A stretch of DNA of 64,000 nt from Amorphochlora amoebiformis (lineage: Eukaryota > Cercozoa > Chlorarachniophyceae): positions 558,001-622,000 of the forward strand of contig BAAHQB010000029.1 in the NCBI GenBank assembly GCA_054601695.1, written 5' to 3'. Made by a program: the position numbers and the translations under genes. The notes beneath the pieces were generated by a model. The model was not told the DNA's origin. It saw only the letters and a program-made list of their open reading frames with translations, and made no database searches. Positions 1-64,000 of this stretch are shown here, piece by piece (the stretch's first letter is position 1; every line of letters begins with the position of its first letter).

Positions 1-73
1 TGCATACATACATATAAATATATATATTTCTTTTTAACATATGTATATATACACACATAATATATTAATACAA

Positions 74-129
<56 letters not shown>

Positions 130-152
130 ATATTATACATATATCATCATAG

Positions 153-850
153 GCGTCGGCTTTTCACGACTCTTGGCCTTGTATGCACCAAACCCCAATC
201 CTAGCCTCTTTAAGCCTAATTTTAACCTAACCCTAACCCTAACCCTAACCCTAACCCTAACCCTAACCCTAACCCTAACCCTAACCCTAACCCTAACCCT
301 AACCCTAACCCTAACCCTAACCCTAACCCTAACCCTAACCCTAACCCTAACCCTAACCCTAACCCTAACCCTAACCCTAACCCTAACCCTAACCCTAACC
401 CTAACCCTAACCCTAACCCTAACCCTAACCCTAACCCTAACCCTAACCCTAACCCTAACCCTAACCCTAACCCTAACCCTAACCCTAACCCTAACCCTAA
501 CCCTAACCCTAACCCTAACCCTAACCCTAACCCTAACCCTAACCCTAACCCTAACCCTAACCCTAACCCTAACCCTAACCCTAACCCTAACCCTAACCCT
601 AACCCTAACCCTAACCCTAACCCTAACCCTAACCCTAACCCTAACCCTAACCCTAACAAATATATGTATATACAAAAAAAAAATATGTGTATATATATAT
701 ATATATATATATTTGTATATTTTTTTTATATATTTATATTTTTATGTTTGTACATGGAAGACATGTACAGATACACTTATGTATAATATAAATTGTACAT
801 ATTTTTGCAAACATATATATATATATATATATACATATATATGTCCTATA

Positions 851-896
<46 letters not shown>

Positions 897-906
897 GTGT
901 GTGTGT

Positions 907-981
<75 letters not shown>

Positions 982-1276
982 TATATACATCTAATGTACT
1001 CCCATAACCCATAAACATCTCAACACACACACACACACACACAAAACACGCACACGCAACAAACAAACACACACAAACGCATAGACATACGCTTATCTAT
1101 TCATCTCAAGTCTACTCTTATCCATTCATCTCAGGTGTCAGGCCTGATGGCCGGACGCACGAAAATGGCACGTGCCGAAGATGATTACGACACAACGACC
1201 AGAGACCTCATCAAGGTCAGACGAATAGGAGGGGGGGAAAGACATGAGCGAGATATAAGAGAGAGAGAGAGAGAGA

Positions 1277-1315
<39 letters not shown>

Positions 1316-1353
1316 TGAGAGGTGCGAGAGAGAGAGAGATGCGAGAGAGAGAG

Positions 1354-1414
<61 letters not shown>

Positions 1415-1466
1415 TGAGAGAGAGATATGAGAGAGAGAGAGAGATGAGAGAGACAGAGATGAGAGA

Positions 1467-1514
<48 letters not shown>

Positions 1515-2737
1515 TAAGAGAGAGAGAGAGAGGGAGAGAGAGATGAGACTCCTGAGGCAAACACAATACAATACAGTAAACATATACATTATATCCATAT
1601 GTATTATGTGCACACACTCCTGAGGCAAACACAATACAATACAGTATACATATACATTATATCCATATGTATTATGTGCACACACTCCTGAGGCAAACAC
1701 AATACAATACAGTATACATGTACATTATATCCATATGTATTATGTGCACACACTCCTGAGGCAAACACAATACAATACAGTATACATATACATTATATCC
1801 ATATGTATTATGTGCACACACTCCTGAGGCAAACACAATACAATACAGTATACATATACATTATATCCATATGTATTATGTGCACACACTCCTGAGGCAA
1901 ACACAATACAATACAGTATACATATACATTATATCCATATGTATTATGTGCACACACTCCTGAGGCAAACACAATACAATACAGTATACATGTACATTAT
2001 ATCCATATGTATTATGTGCACACACTCCTGAGGCAAACACAATACAATACAGTATACATGTACATTATATCCATATGTATTATGTGCACACACTCCTGAG
2101 GCAAACACAATACAATACAGTATACATATACATTATATCCATGTGTAATATGTGCACACACAGAGTATCCGTTCTACCCTCGAAGCTGAAGAAGAAGGCA
2201 AATCCTTACCCGAAGTACACACAAACCCTAACCCTAACCCTAACCCTAACCCTAACCCTAATCCTAACCCTAACCCTAACCCGAGTCCATGGTCCTCGGA
2301 CTATGACATGCTGAATAATCTGATCCTAACCCTAACCCTAACCCTAACCCTAACCCCAAGGTCCGAAAAGTAGGAGTCGACGCCGCGAAATACAGCAAAG
2401 AATGGATATCGTCATAACTCGAACCCTAACCCTAACCCTAACCCTGACTCGTAACCCCTAACCCTAACCCTAACTCGTAACCCTAACCCTAACACTAACC
2501 CTAACCCAATCTCGTAACCCGACTCCCTGATTCTAACCCACTAACCCTAAGCCTAATTCTATTCCTATTCTTAACGCCAGCCCTAATACTAACCAAATAC
2601 GTTTAACTTAACCCTAACCCTAACCCTAACCCTAACCCTAACCCTAACCCTAACCCTAACCCTAATAGGAAATTCTATGGCAGTTCAATTTCACGGTCGA
2701 AACCTTCGTACGAATCGGTACTGTATACTATATATAA

Positions 2738-2796
<59 letters not shown>

Positions 2797-3236
2797 TATA
2801 CATAAACACTTCTCGATACAAGACCCTAATATTAACCCTACCCCATCCCTATCCCTAACCCCATCCCTATCCCTAACCCTATCCCCAGCATCAACTTAAA
2901 CCCTAACCCTAACCCAGAAATCTAGTCTCCTAACCTAATTCTAACCCTAACCGAGAAATCTGGTCTCCCCAACCCTAGCCTAGCCCTAACCCTAATCCTG
3001 ACCCTTCTGTCCCTAACCCCAACTCAGACCCTACCCTAACCCTTACCCTAATTCTCTAATCCTAACCCTAACCCTAACCCTAACCCTCTAATCATAACCC
3101 TAACTCTAACCCAGGTAGTCTAGAAGGTATATATATCGATCATACTATCGGTCTAGACTGTGAGATAAGCTTTGACTAATCTAATACAGTTACTAATTAC
3201 ATATATATATATATATATATATTTTATATATATATA

Positions 3237-3289
<53 letters not shown>

Positions 3290-4035
3290 ACTAAGTCACA
3301 GTTTACATGTACAATGTACATGCACGAATTATCGTAGTCAGTGAGAGCCTAGATAACCCCTAACCCTAACCCTAACCCTAACCCTAACCCTAACCCTAAC
3401 CCTAATCCTAACCCTAACCCTAACCCTAATCCTAACCCTAACCCTAACCGTAGGTGGCCAAGGCACTGAGTGAATTGGGGAACTTTTATAAGCAGGTGGG
3501 ATTAGGGTTAGGGTTAGGGTTAGGGTTAGGGTTAGGGTTAGGGTTAGGGTTAGGGTTAGGGTTAGGGTTAGGGTTAGGGTTTAGGGTTAGGATTAGGGTT
3601 AGGGTTAGTTTGAGGGTTAGGGTTGGGGTTAGGGTTGGGTTAGGGTCAGGGTTGGGGTTAGGGTTAGGGTTAGGATAAGATGATTCAGCATTTCTACCAT
3701 TGACTCGGTTAGGCTTCGGGTTAGGGTTAGGGTTAGGGCCAGGGTTACGGATCGGGTTAGAATAAGGGTTAGGGCTAGGGCTAGGGTTAGGGTTAGGGTT
3801 ACGGTTACGGTTACGGTTAGGGTTACGGTTACGGTTAGGGTTAGGGTTAGGGATAGGATAGGGATAGGGAATAGGGGATTAGGGTTAGGGTTAATGCTAG
3901 GGTTAGGGTTAGGGTTCGATTAGAATTAGGCTTAGGGTTAGGGTTAAGGATAGGTTATATATATATATATATATATATATTTATAGAACGGTCCTCAAGC
4001 TCGGCTGAGTAAAGAGGTATCACATCATTATATGG

Positions 4036-4069
<34 letters not shown>

Positions 4070-4078
4070 GTGTATTTG

Positions 4079-4129
<51 letters not shown>

Positions 4130-4253
4130 GTACAATGTATATCACATTATTACATACAATTATCTAAATACATGAAGATATATATGTGTGTATATATGTA
4201 TCACATCATTAACACAGACATATATATATTTATATGTATGTATATTTTATGTG

Positions 4254-4286
<33 letters not shown>

Positions 4287-4325
4287 CTGTGTGTACGTAT
4301 TATATTGTCACCATTAAATGTACGT

Positions 4326-4374
<49 letters not shown>

Positions 4375-4491
4375 AATATTATGAGGTACATATTAATACT
4401 ATCTTATACAAATATATATACATACATATATATATATATATATACATATATTACATTTGAATATATAACATACATACATACACATACAACG

Positions 4492-4526
<35 letters not shown>

Positions 4527-4617
4527 AACATACACAGGATACATACATATATACATACACATACAGGTGATTGACAACATTCGAGAGCGACTTGATTCCG
4601 CTGACGATGCATTGTAG
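153..4617 (+). CDS. psb27: Psb27-like photosystem II assembly factor, 3' part (8 exons)
   Basis: Exons: 153-180, 1135-1215, 2164-2214, 2361-2410, 2669-2717, 3454-3495, 3987-4016, 4567-4617 (stop TAG). All introns are GT-AG and every junction keeps phase; the 382 nt give about 126 codons. The first two exons spell a twin-arginine lumen signal (RRLFTTLGL, then VSGLMAG, ending ARA before EDDYD). The mature part has the helical layout of Psb27: [18 protein letters not shown], then [10 protein letters not shown], then a [12 protein letters not shown] stretch matching the family's ALN..GHY region, and a C-terminal [13 protein letters not shown]. Psb27 is a small thylakoid-lumen protein that binds CP43 during photosystem II assembly and repair; that role is inferred from the family. 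Mature length (about 110 residues) fits. The upstream plastid transit peptide lies left of the window. Assignment is by eye; the gene structure is surer than the name. Confidence 0.8.
233..657. repeat. (CCCTAA)n telomere-like array in psb27 intron
   Basis: An essentially perfect run of about 70 CCCTAA units. It lies between psb27 exons 153-180 and 1135-1215, so it is interstitial and intronic, not a chromosome end. Confidence 0.97.
660..1060. repeat. TA-rich and CA tracts in psb27 intron
   Basis: Alternating TA runs (690-712, 814-838, 858-892, 910-974) with short GT/CA runs at 896-908 and 1023-1042. No exon signals. Confidence 0.9.
1255..1545 (+). repeat. GA-rich purine tract
   Basis: GAGAGA runs broken by ATGAGAGAGAGAG units of about 14 bp from 1335. 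It lies just downstream of psb27 exon 1135-1215. Confidence 0.9.
1549..2160 (+). repeat. 68-bp minisatellite, nine copies
   Basis: Units start at 1549, 1617, 1685, 1753, 1821, 1889, 1957, 2025 and 2093 (CTCCTGAGGCAAACACAATA...). They differ by single bases such as ATATAC versus ATGTAC. The end of the unit (ATTATGTGCACACAC) is the same sequence that forms the 3' splice site of psb27 exon 2164-2214, so the array looks derived from that junction. Confidence 0.97.
2223..3130. repeat. CCCTAA arrays around psb27 exons 4 and 5
   Basis: Arrays at 2223-2282, 2326-2357, 2425-2560, 2610-2665 and degenerate CCCTAA-type DNA at 2823-3115. The exons at 2361-2410 and 2669-2717 start directly after array units. 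A copy of dispersed element A lies at 2281-2326. Confidence 0.9.
3355..3960. repeat. CCCTAA array facing a TTAGGG array across a 42-bp exon
   Basis: CCCTAA units fill 3355-3450 and TTAGGG units fill 3498-3950. Only exon 3454-3495 separates them. Degenerate units at 3600-3950 include TTACGG and TTAGGGA variants and a fragment of element A at 3678-3708. Confidence 0.93.
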
Positions 4618-4770
4618 GTGTCCGTAGTACATATATTAGATATACCATCTGACAACCGTTAGTCGAGAACGAAGTCATGATGCATTGTAGTAGCCTTTAC
4701 CTAGTCTACGCGCTAGAGGTATACTACATATACTACCTATACCACAATCAGAACGTGATGATGCATTGTA
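4606..4770 (+). repeat. Three degenerate copies of the psb27 last-exon end
   Basis: GATGCATTGTAG, the last codons and stop of psb27, recurs at 4606-4617, 4679-4690 and 4758-4769 with similar flanks (copies 2 and 3 share about 45 bp). The two extra copies are in the 3' flank. Confidence 0.8.
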
Positions 4771-5570
4771 GCACTGTTGTTGCCTCTACGTGCTAATTTA
4801 CGTATAGCAAGTACGTGTATGATCATATATATGCACACCCGCTTTTCTCAGATTTCCATCAAATTCCAATATAGTTGGAGAGTTTCTTGATATAAACATT
4901 GATGTAAAATGCTATGTACACTCTAGCTATAGCAGTATTAGTACATACTACATGCACCAGTGACCTACAAGCTAGACAAGGCGAGATCGAATAGAAATAA
5001 CACTGTTACACCGCCGCAGAGTGAATGTAAGTATATATCGTAAACGAACGGCCTGCGGCCTAGCTATAATTAGAATGTAGATACTTTCTAGTGCTTTGAT
5101 CATGAATGATTCATCGGAAAATTGCAGGGAAGTGATGATCTCAACTTAAGAGCAGTGAATCAAGCCGTTTTTTTACGTTCTTTTGTTTGGGCTGAAAACC
5201 TAGGCTATCCATCGATTAATGCATATTACATGTAATATTACAGCGATATCTCTCCTATTGACTCACGACCTTATGGGACTAAATCCTCGTCTCCCAACGG
5301 GGAAGTTATGTAGATTATACTAGTTTTATTAGGTATATTCCGGAGTCACTGTATAAGTCATTGTGCTGACGACTCATGGGTGTATAATATTGTAAATGTA
5401 TATATTTGTGTGTAAATACCTATATATATATTTGTATATATCTATCTATGTAATTAAAGGTATATCGAGGGTTTTTTTCTGAATTCATAGATTTACATGT
5501 TAAAATATATATATATATATATACATAATATATATATATATTTTTACATATGTGTATGTATATATGTATA

Positions 5571-5616
<46 letters not shown>

Positions 5617-5633
5617 TATATCTATACATTTTC

Positions 5634-5672
<39 letters not shown>

Positions 5673-5775
5673 CTATATCTAAATGTATATGTATGAAAGT
5701 ATGTATTAGAGATATGAAGATATCAAATACCTGTATCAATAGGCGCTATATATATATGTATGTATACATACATAT

Positions 5776-5806
<31 letters not shown>

Positions 5807-5954
5807 CATATGTATTTATATGTTTATATATGTATATATATATATATATATATATACATAGACAACTTACATTATTTTCTATGTGCGTACATATGTACAT
5901 ATGTACATACACACATTATTCATACATATGATTTACAATCTAAATATATGTAGA

Positions 5955-6015
<61 letters not shown>

Positions 6016-6154
6016 GACCAAATTAGGCAAATTCATTTTTTTTTTTTGGATTTGAGATCCTGTGTTCTCCTCTAGTCCTATATGTGTATATATATATATT
6101 GGACCAAACTAGGAAAATACATTTCTGTTTATTTGATTTGGTCCTGTGTTCTCC
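4771..6154. other. Convergent intergenic region
   Basis: Repeat-poor, balanced sequence from 4771 to 5400 with no ORF I can support, then TA tracts (5505-5680, 5930-6012) and, at 6013-6080, a second copy of the oxidoreductase gene's 3' end. It separates the 3' ends of psb27 (4617) and the oxidoreductase gene (6155). Confidence 0.7.
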
Positions 6155-33291
<27,137 letters not shown>

Positions 33292-33302
33292 GTGTCCTAC
33301 AT

Positions 33303-33381
<79 letters not shown>

Positions 33382-33389
33382 CATATTCC

Positions 33390-34330
33390 TATAACTTTTG
33401 CAAAAATGATTCAAACTTCTACACAAATTTGAACTTTCTCATAATATTCGCCCAACCTTCAAATCCTCTACCCTCTTTCCTCCCTAACTGATAACCTCAC
33501 ACACCCTTTAAAAAGCCCTCTCCCCTTGAACGAAAGAAATTAGGAAGAATCCAAGACACGGTAGGTTCTCTTTCTATCCCCCTCCCGCGAAAAATACGGA
33601 AAAATAAAGTGTTTGTCCGGAAAATGTGAAAAAAAAAGTGTTGATATGTAATAACCAGCTTCTTTGCCGGGGGGGGGAGGGGCGCGGGATGTGGGGTGCT
33701 TTTATTGTCTTCCTCCGGTGACACAAATGGGGTGCCGTTCTGATATTCCAAATACCAAAAAGAAGTGCATATTAAATTATTATATGTTCATATCATTATA
33801 TAAGATATGCATATATCATTATTCTTTATAAGCTAATAATGTACATAAAATACTCAAATAAACAATATCATTGTATATCTTATTATAAGATATACTTATA
33901 TCCCACATCAATATCCAACCTACTGTGACAACATGCCGGGCCCTTCCCGCCTTGACCGTCTACTCGACCTCCTCCAGAGTATAACCCCTCTCCCCCCCCT
34001 TGTACTCCCCGCAAAGTTGTTCATAAATTTTAAGTTTTTCATAGATACGTAGCTTTAATGGTGGAAATCCATCGGAGGACGATGGAGGGGGAGGGAGAGA
34101 TACGAGACTTAATTCCTTCTCTTTTTCTTTTTGAACAACCTCTACGGCTGTTTAAATCTAGTTTTGTTGTACTGATTGGTTTTATATTGAATTTCTCACG
34201 GCCGATGGGTCTTTTGGAGGGGGGAAGGAGAAGGGGAAATTATTTTTATGGATTGGTGTCTAGTTGCGTGGATTTCTAGCTAGTTGAATACTTTTACATA
34301 CATGTCACGGATAATCTTAATGTATGACTT
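33390..34330. promoter_or_regulatory. Divergent intergenic region, probable bidirectional promoter
   Basis: About 940 bp with no telomere-like and almost no TA repeats, the longest such stretch left of 49 kb. It lies between the start of the minus-strand oxidoreductase gene (33291) and the plus-strand MOT1-like gene. It holds a G-run (33669-33677), a C-run (33989-33999) and G/C-rich patches. Two ORFs (33751-33497 minus, 34058-34279 plus) show no protein-like features. Function is inferred from position; no promoter motif is claimed. Confidence 0.55.
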
Positions 34331-34337
34331 ATGAATA

Positions 34338-34366
34338 TATATATATATATTTGTTATAGATGTATA

Positions 34367-34442
<76 letters not shown>

Positions 34443-34478
34443 CACACATATATATATACATGTGTGTGTGTGTATTAT

Positions 34479-34527
<49 letters not shown>

Positions 34528-34546
34528 ATATATATATCTATATACA

Positions 34547-34628
<82 letters not shown>

Positions 34629-34630
34629 AC

Positions 34631-34688
<58 letters not shown>

Positions 34689-34748
34689 CATATATATATA
34701 TTATGTACATATAAACATGTGTGTGTGTTAATCTATATGTATATATGT

Positions 34749-34788
<40 letters not shown>

Positions 34789-34876
34789 CACATATATATA
34801 TATATATATGTTTGTATATATGTGTATTTATACATAAATATACATATGTATATATGTATACACACACACACACACA

Positions 34877-34914
<38 letters not shown>

Positions 34915-34946
34915 TATATACATATATATACGATCTACCTACACGC

Positions 34947-35007
<61 letters not shown>

Positions 35008-35030
35008 TATGTATGTATGTATATATATCG
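34338..35030. repeat. TA tracts upstream of the first resolved MOT1 exon
   Basis: Alternating TA with short CA/GT runs. The missing 5' exon of the MOT1-like gene should lie here or in 34000-34330 but was not identified. Confidence 0.85.
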
Positions 35031-35033
35031 TAG

Positions 35034-64000
<28,967 letters not shown>

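Noticed and set aside
233-657. A chromosome end (telomere)
   Set aside because: The array is flanked by psb27 exons, and similar arrays in both orientations recur through the whole window.
41-994. Long open frames across TA and CCCTAA repeats, here and throughout (Tyr-Ile, Leu-Thr, Arg-Val, Leu-Gly, Pro-Asn polymers)
   Set aside because: They are translations of simple repeats with no stop codon possible in the unit. They occur on both strands at once and show no protein-like composition.
1549-2160. CRISPR array
   Set aside because: The 68-bp units are near-identical end to end with no unique spacers, in a eukaryotic intron.
33497-33751. 84-codon minus ORF (MEYQNGTPFVSPEEDNK start)
   Set aside because: The protein-like start soon becomes low-complexity. 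Its end does not fit the phase of the first oxidoreductase exon.
34058-34279. 73-codon plus ORF as first exon of the MOT1-like gene
   Set aside because: No donor leaves the single base needed by exon 35034-35104, and it does not resemble the MOT1 N-terminus.

Overview
The window is nuclear DNA of a eukaryote whose introns are swollen with repeats. Long alternating-TA tracts, telomere-type CCCTAA/TTAGGG hexamer arrays, homopurine/homopyrimidine tracts and many minisatellites make up over 90 percent of it. The long tyrosine/isoleucine, leucine/threonine and arginine/valine ORFs are only translations of these repeats. The real genes are visible when the short non-repetitive islands are read as exons. 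Almost every island is 20-200 bp, begins after AG and ends before GT, and carries the reading phase needed by the next island. On this basis I reconstruct three genes.

(1) Plus strand, 153-4617: the 3' part of a psb27-like gene (lumenal photosystem II assembly factor). It has eight exons, a twin-arginine lumen signal and a stop codon. The organism is therefore probably an alga or other plastid-bearing protist. Telomere-like arrays of TTAGGG type fit several algal lineages and do not settle which one.

(2) Minus strand, 33291 down to 6155: 45 small exons adding to 2,073 nt (690 codons plus stop), in frame throughout. They encode an N-terminal DEP domain followed by a MerA-like pyridine nucleotide-disulfide oxidoreductase with GGGTGG, CLNAGC, a second GxGxxG, GDCA and IHPYPT motifs.

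(3) Plus strand, from about 35034 to beyond the right edge: 38 exons, about 930 codons, encoding the N-terminal HEAT-repeat half of a MOT1/BTAF1-type TBP-displacing ATPase. Its first exon is not resolved and its Snf2 motor lies outside the window.

Layout: psb27 and the oxidoreductase gene converge on a 1.5 kb gap (4618-6154). The oxidoreductase and MOT1 genes diverge from about 1 kb of repeat-poor DNA (33390-34330), a likely two-way promoter. Coding density is about 8-10 percent within each gene.

The most striking pattern is that introns appear to have grown by repeated tandem duplication of their own ends together with the neighbouring exon bases. Copies of acceptor plus exon start lie upstream of the true exon; copies of exon end plus donor lie downstream. 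Short dispersed elements always sit in one orientation inside the telomere-like arrays. Identities rest on motifs and phase consistency read by eye; no database search was run.
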